A stretch of 64,000 bases of DNA from Marinilactibacillus sp036039175 (GTDB lineage: Bacteria > Bacillota > Bacilli > Lactobacillales > Carnobacteriaceae_A): assembly GCF_036039175.1 (NCBI RefSeq), contig NZ_JAYXKP010000003.1:186001-250000 (forward strand). The letters are read 5' to 3'. The notes beneath the pieces are model-generated. The model was not told the DNA's origin, did not search any database, and saw only the letters and a program-made list of their open reading frames with translations. Position 1 is the first letter of the stretch; each line of letters begins with the position of its first letter. Position numbers and translations under genes: made by a program. This document shows, piece after piece, positions 49,933 to 58,648 of this stretch.

Positions 49933-50590
49933 AGCCGGCTCCTTTCTTGGTTTTGATTAGGTCTTCTTTTTCTAGTTCTTTGAATTTTTTTCTAAGTCTG
50001 GAGATGTTGACGGCTAGTGTGTTGTCGTCGATAAAGGATTCGTTTTCCCACAGTCTGGTGATGATCGTTTCTCTGGTGACGAAGGTACCCTTGTTTCTAA
50101 AAAGGAGTTCTAGAATTTGCGTTTCGTTTTTGGTGAGTTCGATGGACTGGTCTCCTAATGTGATGGCAGCCTCTGCCGGTTTTAGGATGACGTCTTCTAC
50201 TGTGAGGTAGTTTTCGCTTTCAGCGTAGTCGTAGGTCCGTCTCAGCATAGCTTGGACTTTGGCGATCACAACGGTCAGGCTAAAGGGTTTTTGAATAAAG
50301 TCGTCCGCACCCATTTGGATGGCCATAACCATATCCATATCATCGGTTCGTGATGAGATAAAGATGATGGGCACATCGGAGCGTCTTCTAATTTCCTGCG
50401 TCCAGTGGTAGCCATTAAAGGCGGGCAAATTAATATCCATTAGAACAAGTTGCGGCTGTTCGGCCATAAATGTTTCTAGGATAGACTGAAAATTCGTAAT
50501 GCAAAAGGCTTCATACTGCCATTTTTCTAGTTCTGATTTCAAAGATTCTGCGATGGTCTGGTCATCTTCTACGATCATAATCTTTATCAT
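49922..50590 (-). CDS. BceR-like response regulator
   Basis: A 222-residue OmpR-family regulator: acidic pocket EDD (8-10), phospho-Asp52 (VLMDINLPAFNGYHW), FISSRTDDMDMV and IQKPFSL, then the winged helix ELTKNETQILELLFRNKGTFVTRETIITRLW...DDNTLAVNISRLRKKFKELE. NLPAFNGYHW and SRTDDMDM are characteristic of BceR. ATG at 50590 follows GAGGAG. The target is probably the inverted repeat before bceA. Confidence 0.95.
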   Translation of the reverse strand: MIKIMIVEDDQTIAESLKSELEKWQYEAFCITNFQSILETFMAEQPQLVLMDINLPAFNGYHWTQEIRRRSDVPIIFISSRTDDMDMVMAIQMGADDFIQKPFSLTVVIAKVQAMLRRTYDYAESENYLTVEDVILKPAEAAITLGDQSIELTKNETQILELLFRNKGTFVTRETIITRLWENESFIDDNTLAVNISRLRKKFKELEKEDLIKTKKGAGYGV

Positions 50591-50752
50591 ATATGGCTCC
50601 TCGTTTTCGCTTAGTTGGATTCAATTTCTGGTAGGCTTTTGTTCATTATACAAATAGCGGTCTAATAGAACAAGGCAGGTCTAATGCATCTTTGAAAAAG
50701 GTCAGTTCTCTCTTCACTGATTATGCTATACTGGCAAAAATGGAGGGAAATA

Positions 50753-50974
50753 ATGATGCAGTTATATCATTTATTAATGATAGCAACGGACAGTACTATG
50801 GAAATCACAGAATATTCTACTAGTAATATGGCAGATATAATGTATTATCTCTATTTATTCTGAAATTTCTTTGTTCAAGTAGCGCCAATATTGATTCTAT
50901 TATTTATTGCTCGAATCGTGTGGTTTATTTATCAACTGGAACTCGATAAATACGATGACCGACACTCTACATAA
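50753..50974 (+). pseudogene. Small membrane protein gene interrupted by an in-frame TGA
   Basis: A GGAGGG site five bases before ATG ATG starts a frame of 74 codons, with TGA as codon 37 (50861-50863). Before it: an N-terminal MMQLYHLLMIATDST and an acidic stretch ending YYLYLF. After it in the same frame: NFFVQVAPILILLFIARIVWFIYQLELDKYDDRHST, a complete membrane helix and polar tail, then TAA. A single change TGG to TGA (Trp) explains it. It is followed by a strong terminator, as for a real gene. Readthrough cannot be excluded. Confidence 0.55.
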
Positions 50975-50984
50975 TGATTGATAC

Positions 50985-51035
50985 AAAAAGATACCTTCGA
51001 GTTCCTATAACATAAGGATTCGAAGGTATCTTTTT
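50985..51035. terminator. Bidirectional terminator
   Basis: AAAAAGATACCTTCGA pairs exactly with its complement ending at 51035, with CCT/AGG pairing inside the loop. It serves the small broken gene and the convergent DUF4385 gene. Confidence 0.9.
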
Positions 51036-51040
51036 GAGTT

Positions 51041-51496
51041 TTAACCGTATTTTTTCTGATGCGCTTTTTTCAATTTCAGATAATCTTCGTCTTCTCGAAC
51101 AATAATCCATTTCTTTTCAAAGATAGCAGCGGATTCGGCCTTTTCTTCATCAATATCTCGCTCTTTCACTTCGCCATCTTTGTCGTACTTCTTGCCGCCT
51201 TTATAATTCGCGTAACGACGAGCGCGCGTATAACCCATTTGAATGAATTTTCTTGCCATATCCATCCCTACGAAATCGTCTGCTTCCTTGTAATCCAAAT
51301 ACATCTGATAAATTTTCTCAGAAGATTCTTTGGCGATCTCAGGCGTTTTAAAGCGCCAGTGGGGAAGAATCTCGCCTTTATAAGGCTCTACCATCAATAC
51401 GCCTTGTTCTCCTCGACCGACTCTGTAGAGCTCTGGTTGTTCGCGGAAATCAATATTATCGAAATCCAAATCATAGTCAAATGCCACTCTCTTCAC
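51041..51496 (-). CDS. DUF4385 family protein
   Basis: A 151-residue soluble protein with the DUF4385 pattern: FDYDLDFDNIDFREQPELYRVGRGEQGVLMVEPYKGEILPHWRFKTPEIA, then DFVGMDMARKFIQMGYTRARRYANYKGGKKY. The family is widespread and of unknown function; its conserved Arg and aromatic residues suggest nucleic acid or phosphate contact, which is only a guess. It has its own terminator and no clear partner. Confidence 0.87.
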   Translation of the reverse strand: MKRVAFDYDLDFDNIDFREQPELYRVGRGEQGVLMVEPYKGEILPHWRFKTPEIAKESSEKIYQMYLDYKEADDFVGMDMARKFIQMGYTRARRYANYKGGKKYDKDGEVKERDIDEEKAESAAIFEKKWIIVREDEDYLKLKKAHQKKYG

Positions 51497-51602
51497 CCCG
51501 TCTATTTATGTAATCCGTTCATGAATCTCCCGTTTCTTCTACCCTACTTTAATTCACTATTCGAATCAACTTTGTTGTTTTCATTCGTTCTCTTAAATAG
51601 AA

Positions 51603-51647
51603 AAACCGAAAACAAGTCCCGCTTTTTTGCGGTCTCGCCTTCGGTTT
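51603..51647. terminator. Terminator after DUF4349 lipoprotein gene
   Basis: AAACCGAA pairs with TTCGGTTT, and an inner CCGC/GCGG hairpin has a T6 loop. Confidence 0.6.
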
Positions 51648-51657
51648 ATGGCTTTAA

Positions 51658-52548
51658 CTATTTGTCATGCTTTGTTCTCTTTTTATGAACGTAGTAACCA
51701 ATCCAGATAATCAGACCAATTCCAATCAGAAACGGCAAAGCATAGATCAAACCGATAATCAGATTTTGTAACACATAGTAAAAGGCATATGCAGAATCAA
51801 CTAGTGCTTCCTGAATGCGTTCAAGGAATGGCCTATTTTCTCTTTCTCCAGAAATCCGTGGACGTTCTGACAGACTGACTTCAACCCTTGTATAATCGGC
51901 CAGACTGTCGTAGTTGTCTAGTACTGTCTGTAAAGATTCTCTTTCTGAAATCGTTTCCGAAAGACTGTTTTCAATCTGAATAATATCTTCTATCGATTCT
52001 GCTTGTTCTAGCAAAGTATTCAATCGTTCTTCTTTGTTTCTGAGTACATTGACTCTGGATTCTGTATCCGTATAGTTTTGCGTTACATCTTCTGTACCCA
52101 CATTTTCGTTTAGTTTGACGGCATCGATACCGTCTAACTCTCCTAAAAAGCCTTCAAGCGATTCGGTTGGAATGCGCAAAGTATAGTACCCATCACGGTA
52201 CACACGGTTCGAATCATCCATATAGTTTCCAGTAGACTGATTGGACTGCTCAACAAATCCGCTGAACTCTGTCACCTTATTCATGATATACGTATTGCTT
52301 TCTTCAAAGTCCAGTGTTTCATAATCTCGATAAACGAACCTGATGACTTTTTCTCCAATCAAAATTCCTCCATCGTCGGTATTCGTTGTACTTTCTTCTG
52401 TTTCAGAATCCCACATGTCTCCAGAAAAATCATCCGTCACTGCTTCTTCCGTAGACATATCGCTCTCTGAATAATCCGTTCCCCCTGAACAACCCGCTAA
52501 CAAAATGCCTAATCCTATTCCTGCCACAAGCCACTTCTTTTTGAACAT
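51658..52548 (-). CDS. DUF4349 lipoprotein
   Basis: A 296-residue lipoprotein: signal with lipobox LAGC (Cys19), an acidic Ser/Thr-rich linker, then the DUF4349 domain (KVIRFVYRDYETLDFEESNTYIMNKVTEFSGFVEQSNQ ... GYYTLRIPTESLEGFLGEL ... NVGTEDVTQNYTDTESRVNVLRNKEERLNTLLEQAESIEDIIQIENSLSETISERESLQ), a coiled-coil region, and a C-terminal membrane helix with a basic tail. Relatives are anchored surface proteins of unknown role. ATG at 52548 follows AAGGGGGAAG. Confidence 0.88.
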   Translation of the reverse strand: MFKKKWLVAGIGLGILLAGCSGGTDYSESDMSTEEAVTDDFSGDMWDSETEESTTNTDDGGILIGEKVIRFVYRDYETLDFEESNTYIMNKVTEFSGFVEQSNQSTGNYMDDSNRVYRDGYYTLRIPTESLEGFLGELDGIDAVKLNENVGTEDVTQNYTDTESRVNVLRNKEERLNTLLEQAESIEDIIQIENSLSETISERESLQTVLDNYDSLADYTRVEVSLSERPRISGERENRPFLERIQEALVDSAYAFYYVLQNLIIGLIYALPFLIGIGLIIWIGYYVHKKRTKHDK

Positions 52549-52710
52549 GAGACTTCCCCCTTAGATAGACTATGTATTGCTTAATACAATTTTATCAGAA
52601 GGATTTTGATATAGATAGCGCTTTATCAAATAGGACGTCTACTAGTGATTCGCTTTATTTATTCATACACATCCTATATTGCTCAATGTTTTTCATTCCT
52701 CTATACTTTT

Positions 52711-52738
52711 ATGTATAAGGTCTAAGTGACCTGTACAT
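52711..52738. promoter_or_regulatory. Extended palindrome upstream of the DUF3267 gene
   Basis: ATGTA-TA-AGGTC and GACCT-G-TACAT flank TAAGT, giving a near-perfect 28-base dyad. A TATACT -10 (52702-52707) ends just before it, so the dyad lies at the transcription start or in the early leader. It may be a repressor site. Confidence 0.4.
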
Positions 52739-52768
52739 ATAAAACTAAGAGAAAAGAGATGATTTTGC

Positions 52769-53323
52769 ATGACCTTGATAAAAGCTTACAACCTGATGGA
52801 AAATAAGAAAGTGATTTTCTGGCTGAATGTGATTTCTATTCCTTTGATTTTTTTGTTTATATTTTTGTTTACAACCTTATTATATGTCTTTTATGGAAAC
52901 GAAGATTTCGGTGTATCCATGAATTTTGGTCTAATGGATTTCGTTATATTTTTATTGTTCTTTTTTTTATTAATTGTAGTGCACGAACTGATTCACGGTG
53001 CTTTTTTCAAACTGTTTCATCCAGAAGGAAAGGTAAAGTTTGGATTCAAGAACGGAATGGCTTATGCGACGAGTCCTAATTCCTTTTACACAAGAGGACA
53101 ATTTATTCTGATCTGTCTGGCACCTTTTGTTTTGATTTCTTCGGCACTCATGGGTTACGCTCTATTTTCTCTAAATACGTCTATTCCGTTGATTTTTCTA
53201 GCATCCTGCCATGCAGCCAGTTGTGTCGGAGACTTTTACTGGGTCTTTTTGATTTCTCGACAAGGTGGAGATATCCGTGTTCAAGATACTGAAGTGGGCA
53301 TGTCTATTTATATGAAAGACTAA
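52769..53323 (+). CDS. DUF3267 membrane metalloprotease-like protein
   Basis: A 184-residue membrane protein with about four helices. Helix 2 contains HELIHGAFF, an HExxH-type metal motif in a membrane setting, followed by HPEGKVKFGFKNGMAYATSPNSFYTRGQFILICLAPF; this is the DUF3267 pattern, related to M50 site-2 proteases. It could cleave a membrane protein. A C-terminal Asp (HAASCVGDFYW) could be the third metal ligand. ATG at 52769 has only a weak binding site (AGAGA). Monocistronic. Confidence 0.85.
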   Translation: MTLIKAYNLMENKKVIFWLNVISIPLIFLFIFLFTTLLYVFYGNEDFGVSMNFGLMDFVIFLLFFFLLIVVHELIHGAFFKLFHPEGKVKFGFKNGMAYATSPNSFYTRGQFILICLAPFVLISSALMGYALFSLNTSIPLIFLASCHAASCVGDFYWVFLISRQGGDIRVQDTEVGMSIYMKD

Positions 53324-53436
53324 TACTTTTTAGATAGATCTACCTAAAAAGTTGTAATTAATAAAAAACAGCGTTGTTATAGACTTGTTTTTTTGACTAT
53401 TTTCAAAAGTTTATATTTAAAGTAGGAGGATTTTCA

Positions 53437-53901
53437 ATGACAGATATAGAAAAATATTGGCATAGTTATGCCGAATCTAATGGATTAACATTAAAGACGC
53501 CTGATTCTTGGATGTTTGGTGATGGTAGCAAAGCCTTAGGTGACGAATTAGTCAATTTAGTTTTGTCAGGAAAAAAGACAGGTACGTGCGCTGCAAAAGA
53601 AAGTTATATAGTCGAAAAAGAAGCTATTCCCAAAGTTGGACAGTATGATATTATTTTGAATGGTGACAGCAAACCTGTAGCAATCATAAAATATACAAAA
53701 ATTGAAGAAATACCTATGAACCAAGTGAGTAAAGCTTTTGCTATCTCAGAAGGAGAAGGAGATTTAACTTACGAATATTGGTATAAAGAACATGAAATTT
53801 TTTTTATAAATGAGTTTAGGGACTATGGGTTAACCTATACACCCGAAATTATTTTGGTTTGCCAAAATTTTGAAGTTGTATTTCCAAATATAACTCACTA
53901 A
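53437..53901 (+). CDS. ASCH domain protein
   Basis: A 154-residue protein of the ASCH fold, related to PUA domains that bind RNA or modified nucleosides. Seen: WMFGDGSKALGDELVNLVLSGKKTGTCAAKESY (the GKK-T segment), VGQYDIILNGDSKPVAIIKYTKIEEIPMNQVSKAFAISEGEGDLTYEYWYKEHEIFF. Some bacterial ASCH proteins are N4-acetylcytidine amidohydrolases, but this longer type is not proven to be. ATG at 53437 follows GGAGG. Its codon use is somewhat AT-rich. Confidence 0.9.
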   Translation: MTDIEKYWHSYAESNGLTLKTPDSWMFGDGSKALGDELVNLVLSGKKTGTCAAKESYIVEKEAIPKVGQYDIILNGDSKPVAIIKYTKIEEIPMNQVSKAFAISEGEGDLTYEYWYKEHEIFFINEFRDYGLTYTPEIILVCQNFEVVFPNITH

Positions 53902-54031
53902 TAGAAAATAAAAATCGAACAGTATATAGACTAGTGACATCGTTGATTTTACTAGCTTACCTTTTGTCTCTATGTATCTCATCTGGTATGATGGAATTCA
54001 ATCAGTTATTTCATCAAAGGGGAGAGTCATC

Positions 54032-54634
54032 ATGAATACACGTAACATTGAACTACAAAACCAGCATTTGGATCAAAACGACGAGAATGTGCAGAACTAT
54101 TTATCGTTATATGACCAGCATGATGAAGCACCTTACCTGTCTCCAGGCCGCGATTTAAACGCTTGGTTAAAAGATATTGAGATTGGTTCGGCCTCACTTG
54201 TACCGAAAAGAAATATGGTTCGTTTAGAAGAAGGTATCCTGCCTGGTCATTTAATCTTGCTTTGGAGAATCAGCTTTTCAACATTTACAAACGAAAGTGG
54301 TTTTCCAAAATACTTTGAATATACATATGGAATCAATGCTGAACAAGCTCTTGAGGACGTATTAGAAAAACACTATGCTAAAGAATTATCTTCAATGGAG
54401 TCCTTAACGCATCTAAACGCTGCACAACTAAAAGCTTTACTAAAAGACAAAAACGCAACTGGCTATTCCACTTTGACTAAGGGACAATTGATGGACCGCG
54501 TCAGAAGCGCTTATCTTGAAGACGAACTTGAAACATTGTTCAACATTCGTGGCTATATGTTGACCTCAATCGGTCTTTCCCTGCTTGGGAAATATCCTGA
54601 AATTATAGATAAGCATCCTAAGAAGAAGTTTTAA
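54032..54634 (+). CDS. Protein with SAP-like C-terminal motif, unknown function
   Basis: A 200-residue soluble protein. The segment LNAAQLKALLKDKNATGYSTLTKGQLMDRVRSAYLEDEL (about 133-172) resembles a SAP helix-extended loop-helix (L...LK.LLK....G....K..L..R). The N-terminal part (SLYDQHDEAPYLSPGRDLNAWLKDIEIGSASLVPKRNMVRLEEGILPGHLILLWRI) matches nothing I recognise. ATG at 54032 is preceded by AGGGGAGAG; an upstream in-frame start has none. Monocistronic. Confidence 0.7.
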   Translation: MNTRNIELQNQHLDQNDENVQNYLSLYDQHDEAPYLSPGRDLNAWLKDIEIGSASLVPKRNMVRLEEGILPGHLILLWRISFSTFTNESGFPKYFEYTYGINAEQALEDVLEKHYAKELSSMESLTHLNAAQLKALLKDKNATGYSTLTKGQLMDRVRSAYLEDELETLFNIRGYMLTSIGLSLLGKYPEIIDKHPKKKF

Positions 54635-54655
54635 AATGAACTTTACTGATCATCA

Positions 54656-54701
54656 AAAATAGAGGAACCCAGACTGTACAACATCTGGCTTCCTCTATTT
54701 T
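54656..54701. terminator. Bidirectional terminator
   Basis: AAAATAGAGGAA pairs with TTCCTCTATTTT, with CCAGA/TCTGG inside. It touches the stop codon of the convergent uxuA. Confidence 0.9.
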
Positions 54702-55753
54702 CAGTTTATTCTATCAGGATAATTCAATGTTTCCCATATACCATATAGATAACTCGCACCTAATGATCGATCATACAATCCGTACCCCGGTTTTCCTTTC
54801 TCTCCAAAGATCATGCGTCCATGATCAGGTCTCATATAACCGCTATATTGGTGTTTTTTCAGTAAACTCATAACTTTAACCATATCGATTGAGCCATAAT
54901 TTGACGCATGTGCTGTCTCTTCAAAGCTTGTATCCTTATGCAATTGAACATTCCGCACATGCATAAAATGAACTTTTTTCATACTCAAGTATTCATCCAA
55001 CATGTTATAGATGTTATTCTCCTTACCAACCCCAAGTGAACCTGTGCAAAACGTGATGCCATTAGATGGACTTGTTGATATTTCAAACAAACGTTTATAT
55101 GATTCTTTATTCTTGATAATTCTTGGTAATCCAAAAATGCTGTAAGGTGGATCATCTGGGTGAATCGCCATTTTGATTCCTACTTCTTCTGCAACAGGTA
55201 AGATGTTCTGAAGAAAATAGGTTAAGTTTTCCCAGAGTCTTTCCTCATCCACAGATTCGTATTGATCCATCAATTCTTTTAAAGCTTCATATTCGTAAGA
55301 CTCATCCCAGCCGGGAAGAGAAATCGACTGATTTAGAGGATCTAATTTCTCTAACGCTTTTTCATCTAGCGCAAGTGAACTGGATCCATCTTTGTTTAGA
55401 AAGTCCAAAGTTGTTCTTGTCCAATCAAAGATAGGCATAAAGTTATAACAAATGACCTTAACGCCTTGTTCAGCTAAATTCTTGATAGTCTGCTGATAAT
55501 TTCTTATCCAAGTATCTTTTGTTTCCAAGCCTAATTTGATATCTTCATGAATGGGTACACTCTCTATCACTTCTAATGTTAACTGATTATTCTCTATTTC
55601 ATTCCTTAACTCTTTGATATCTTTGGTCGGCCATACCTCTCCTACAGGGATAGAGTATAAAGCACTAACAATCCCTTTCATGTTAGGAATTTGTCTGATG
55701 TAGTCTAGTTTCACTTTATCACTTTGTCCATACCATCTAAACCCTAGTTTCAT
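54701..55753 (-). CDS. uxuA: Mannonate dehydratase UxuA
   Basis: UxuA dehydrates D-mannonate to 2-keto-3-deoxygluconate, the key step of glucuronate breakdown. The 350-residue TIM barrel is standard length; MKLGFRWYGQSDKVKLDYIRQIPNMKGIVSALYSIPVGEVW, ICYNFMPIFDWTRT, KMAIHPDDPPYSIFGLPRI, CTGSLG and MRPDHGRMI provide the metal ligands. It is the last gene of an operon with a GH1 enzyme and a PTS EIIC. No uxaC, uxuB, kdgK or kdgA is present, so these must lie elsewhere. Confidence 0.96.
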   Translation of the reverse strand: MKLGFRWYGQSDKVKLDYIRQIPNMKGIVSALYSIPVGEVWPTKDIKELRNEIENNQLTLEVIESVPIHEDIKLGLETKDTWIRNYQQTIKNLAEQGVKVICYNFMPIFDWTRTTLDFLNKDGSSSLALDEKALEKLDPLNQSISLPGWDESYEYEALKELMDQYESVDEERLWENLTYFLQNILPVAEEVGIKMAIHPDDPPYSIFGLPRIIKNKESYKRLFEISTSPSNGITFCTGSLGVGKENNIYNMLDEYLSMKKVHFMHVRNVQLHKDTSFEETAHASNYGSIDMVKVMSLLKKHQYSGYMRPDHGRMIFGEKGKPGYGLYDRSLGASYLYGIWETLNYPDRIN

Positions 55754-55802
55754 AGTCCCTCCGTTGATCTATATTTTTTGCTTTTTCAACCGTTCACTCT
55801 AG

Positions 55803-57110
55803 CTAATCATTGCTCATTTCAGCTTGTGCTCTTGTCACACGCTCGCTGATTTTAATAAAAGGCATATACAGGAATATTCCAAACACTATGATAGCTAGTT
55901 GAACAAGAACGGCTTTCCAATCACCTGCTGTGGTTAAGTAAGCGTTCATTAAAGGAGGTGTCGTCCAAGGGACCATTATCACTGATTTCCCTATGAAACC
56001 AAGAGCAGTAGCAAAGTAAGCCACTATAATACCTATCGCAGGCAATAATACGAAAGGAATCATCATCGGAAGGTTAAATACAATTGGAAATCCAAAAATC
56101 ATTGGTTCATTAATATTAAATATACCGGGTGCTAAAGAAATACTTGTGACCTCTCTTGATGATTTCAATTTACCGAAAATCAATATAGAGATCATCAGTG
56201 CAACTGTAGATCCAGTTCCTCCAATCATCCCAAATGTTGATAGAAATGAGTTAGTGATAATATTCGGTGCTTCTTCTCCTGCTCCAAATGCAAGCATGTT
56301 TTCATTCATATTTTGTAGTGTCAAGGGATCAAGTATTGCTCCATTAACTACTGTCGCGTGAATTCCTATAGTAAATAAAAAATTCGAAAAACTATAAATG
56401 ATCACAGTCCCAATTAAACTAGTATTAATTTTACGTAGAGGTTCTTGAATTACATTTGTTATTAGTTCAATTAAGTTTGTATCAAATACACTAATTAAAA
56501 GTGCGGAGACTATTCCAAAAAAACTTAGTGTTATCAATGTAGGTAGCATAACTGTAAAAGATCTACTAACTGCAGGTGGAACGCCGTCGCCTAAATTAAT
56601 TTGTAATTTTTTCAAACTCGAAATTTTCATAAAAATCTCAGTAGCTAATAGTCCAACAATAATTCCGGAGAACATTCCGGTAGTTCCTAAGTTGTTGAAC
56701 GTCAGACCACCCGATACTAGTGCTGCTTCACCAGTTTCAACAACATTCATAGAAACCGTTGTTGGCATCATAATAATGAGTGTTCCGATTGCTATCGCAG
56801 CTGATGCTAGAGGATTTTGAAATCCTTTATTTTTAGACAAACTATATGCAATCATAGGAGCAATCAATAAACTGGCAAGATTTAACGTTCCATTGGTGAT
56901 AACCGTACCCCAGACTTTAATACTGTCTAAACTTTCTCCGGTAAAAAACCAAGGAAAGACGACATTATTCATTAATACAGCAAGGCCTGCCAGTATAAAG
57001 AACGGAATAATAACTGCAAAAGCATCCCTTAAAGATCTAAGATGTACTTGATTACCCAATTTCACTGCGAACATTGTAAAACGATCAACAAACGAATTAT
57101 TTTCTTTCAT
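55803..57110 (-). CDS. PTS lactose/cellobiose-family transporter subunit EIIC
   Basis: A 435-residue EIIC of the CelB type with about ten helices: NNSFVDRFTMFAVKLGNQVHLRSLRDAFAVIIPFFILAGLAVL, FSNFLFTIGIHATVVNGAILDPL, GGTGSTVALMI and LAPGIFNINEPMIFGFPIVFNLPMMIPFVL, which carries the sugar-binding His/Glu region. It imports beta-linked disaccharides as phosphates. There is no EIIA or EIIB gene here, so it must borrow them. Placed between GH1 and uxuA. Confidence 0.95.
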   Translation of the reverse strand: MKENNSFVDRFTMFAVKLGNQVHLRSLRDAFAVIIPFFILAGLAVLMNNVVFPWFFTGESLDSIKVWGTVITNGTLNLASLLIAPMIAYSLSKNKGFQNPLASAAIAIGTLIIMMPTTVSMNVVETGEAALVSGGLTFNNLGTTGMFSGIIVGLLATEIFMKISSLKKLQINLGDGVPPAVSRSFTVMLPTLITLSFFGIVSALLISVFDTNLIELITNVIQEPLRKINTSLIGTVIIYSFSNFLFTIGIHATVVNGAILDPLTLQNMNENMLAFGAGEEAPNIITNSFLSTFGMIGGTGSTVALMISILIFGKLKSSREVTSISLAPGIFNINEPMIFGFPIVFNLPMMIPFVLLPAIGIIVAYFATALGFIGKSVIMVPWTTPPLMNAYLTTAGDWKAVLVQLAIIVFGIFLYMPFIKISERVTRAQAEMSND

Positions 57111-57120
57111 TTTTATTCTC

Positions 57121-58506
57121 CTATTCTAGTTCTTCACCATTGGATTGAATAACTTTTTTGAACCAGTCATAACTTTTTTTAGGTACTCGTTTCATATCTT
57201 TTAAATCATGATTGTCTCTGTTTACATAGACTAAACCGTATCTCTTATTCATATCTCCTTTAGAACTTAGAATGTCGATTAAACCCCAACCTAGATATCC
57301 TATAACTTCAACACCATCTTCGAACATTGCATCCTTCATAGCTTGGAGATGCTCTCTATGATAGTTAATTCTATAGTCATCATGAATCGGGTTAACACCA
57401 TCCCAGTTTTCTTTAACGCCTATACCATTCTCAATAGGAAAAACTGGTATTTGGTATCTTTGATACAGCTTATTAAATATATCTCTAAACCCTAAAGGAT
57501 CTATTTGCCATCCCCACTCTGTACTTTTCAAATGTGGATTTGGTTGTTTTCCTTTTTGCATGGCAAAATTAATTGGTGTCTTTGAATCGACTAAATCGGA
57601 ATTTAGTGTTGAACTTGCATAGTAACTGAACGAAAGAAAATCACTTTTTAATTTACTTAGCTCGTTTAATTCTTCTGGTGTAGCGTGCATATTAATACCA
57701 TTATTTTTTAGAAAAGTTAGAACTTCTTTGCTATAGCGGCCATGAACAAAAGCATCTAATAAATGATAGTTTATAAATTCATCCCACTTTCTAGCTAGTA
57801 AGATATCTTCTGGTTTGCTTGTTGCCGGATAACTTTCAGAATAAGCCAACATTCCTCCAATTAGACAGTCCGTCTGTTCATGGATATAGTTCGCAACTCC
57901 TACATGTCCCATCATAACGTTATGGCTGATTTGATAGAGTTCTTCAATCGTTTTTTCACCTTTCATATAACCACTAATATTGAAGACTTCCGGGACGTGA
58001 AATAAATTCTGTTCGTTGAATGTGATCCAGTACTTAACTCTGTCTCCAAATCGTTTGACCATTTCAATCCCAAAATCAACAAACGCTTTCATTACTTCTT
58101 TACTTAAAAAGCCATTATACTTTTCAGCAAGATGTAACGGCATGTCAAAATGATATAGACAAATCATTGGCTCAATCCCTTTATTAATTAAAGCATCTAT
58201 AAAGTCACTGTAATATTGAATGCCTTCTTCATTAAAAGCACCATTTCCATTTGGATTCACTCTACTCCAAGATATTTGAAAGCGATAACAATTCATTCCG
58301 ATCTCTTTCATCATAGTTAAGTCAGTATCATATTCATGATAATTATCATTTGCTACTTTCCAGTCAGAGAGCATTTCAGTTGCTTCTCTTACATCATAAA
58401 CCGAGGCCCCTTTTCCTCCCTCATTCCATCCACCTTCTGTTTGCATACTAGAAACTGAATTTCCCCACAGAAAATTTTTCGGTAACTTTCTTGATAATTT
58501 TTCCAA
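57121..58506 (-). CDS. GH1 6-phospho-beta-glucosidase, PTS-linked copy
   Basis: A 461-residue GH1 enzyme. FNEQN carries the acid/base and PIENGIG the nucleophile; KRYGLVYVNRDNHDLKDMKRVPKKSYDWF is the phosphate-binding tail. It closely resembles the enzyme at 7095-8462. The start is TTG at 58506 because AGGAGG lies seven bases upstream; a longer ATG frame would put that site inside the coding region. With EIIC and UxuA in one operon, the substrate is probably a phosphorylated disaccharide that yields a uronic acid. Confidence 0.93.
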   Translation of the reverse strand: MEKLSRKLPKNFLWGNSVSSMQTEGGWNEGGKGASVYDVREATEMLSDWKVANDNYHEYDTDLTMMKEIGMNCYRFQISWSRVNPNGNGAFNEEGIQYYSDFIDALINKGIEPMICLYHFDMPLHLAEKYNGFLSKEVMKAFVDFGIEMVKRFGDRVKYWITFNEQNLFHVPEVFNISGYMKGEKTIEELYQISHNVMMGHVGVANYIHEQTDCLIGGMLAYSESYPATSKPEDILLARKWDEFINYHLLDAFVHGRYSKEVLTFLKNNGINMHATPEELNELSKLKSDFLSFSYYASSTLNSDLVDSKTPINFAMQKGKQPNPHLKSTEWGWQIDPLGFRDIFNKLYQRYQIPVFPIENGIGVKENWDGVNPIHDDYRINYHREHLQAMKDAMFEDGVEVIGYLGWGLIDILSSKGDMNKRYGLVYVNRDNHDLKDMKRVPKKSYDWFKKVIQSNGEELE

Positions 58507-58576
58507 TCTTAGTCCTCCTACGTTTTGAATAGCATTCAATAGACAGAAGCTTAATTCATTCGTTATCTATGCTTGT

Positions 58577-58605
58577 ATTCTAAAATACGTAGGACGTTTT
58601 GTCAA
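58577..58605 (-). promoter_or_regulatory. Promoter of the GH1-EIIC-uxuA operon with operator in the spacer
   Basis: TTGACA (58600-58605) and TAGAAT (58577-58582) with a 17-base spacer form a consensus promoter. The spacer contains a dyad: AAAATACGT (58582-58590), AGG, ACGTTTTGT (58594-58602), matching at 7 of 9 positions. This is a likely site for the FadR-type regulator next door. Confidence 0.8.
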
Positions 58606-58620
58606 TTAAAAGATAAAAAA

Positions 58621-58643
58621 GGACGTATTATATAAATACGTCC
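58621..58643 (-). terminator. Terminator after the FadR-type regulator gene
   Basis: GGACGTATT pairs with AATACGTCC around a 5-base loop; TTTTTT follows on the minus strand. The stem repeats the ACGT words of the nearby operator, so it might also bind the regulator. Confidence 0.82.
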
Positions 58644-58648
58644 TACCT

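Noticed and set aside
51059..51688. 209-codon plus-strand ORF opposite DUF4385
   Set aside because: It crosses two terminators and the real minus-strand gene; it is rich in Phe and Leu as expected for an antisense frame.
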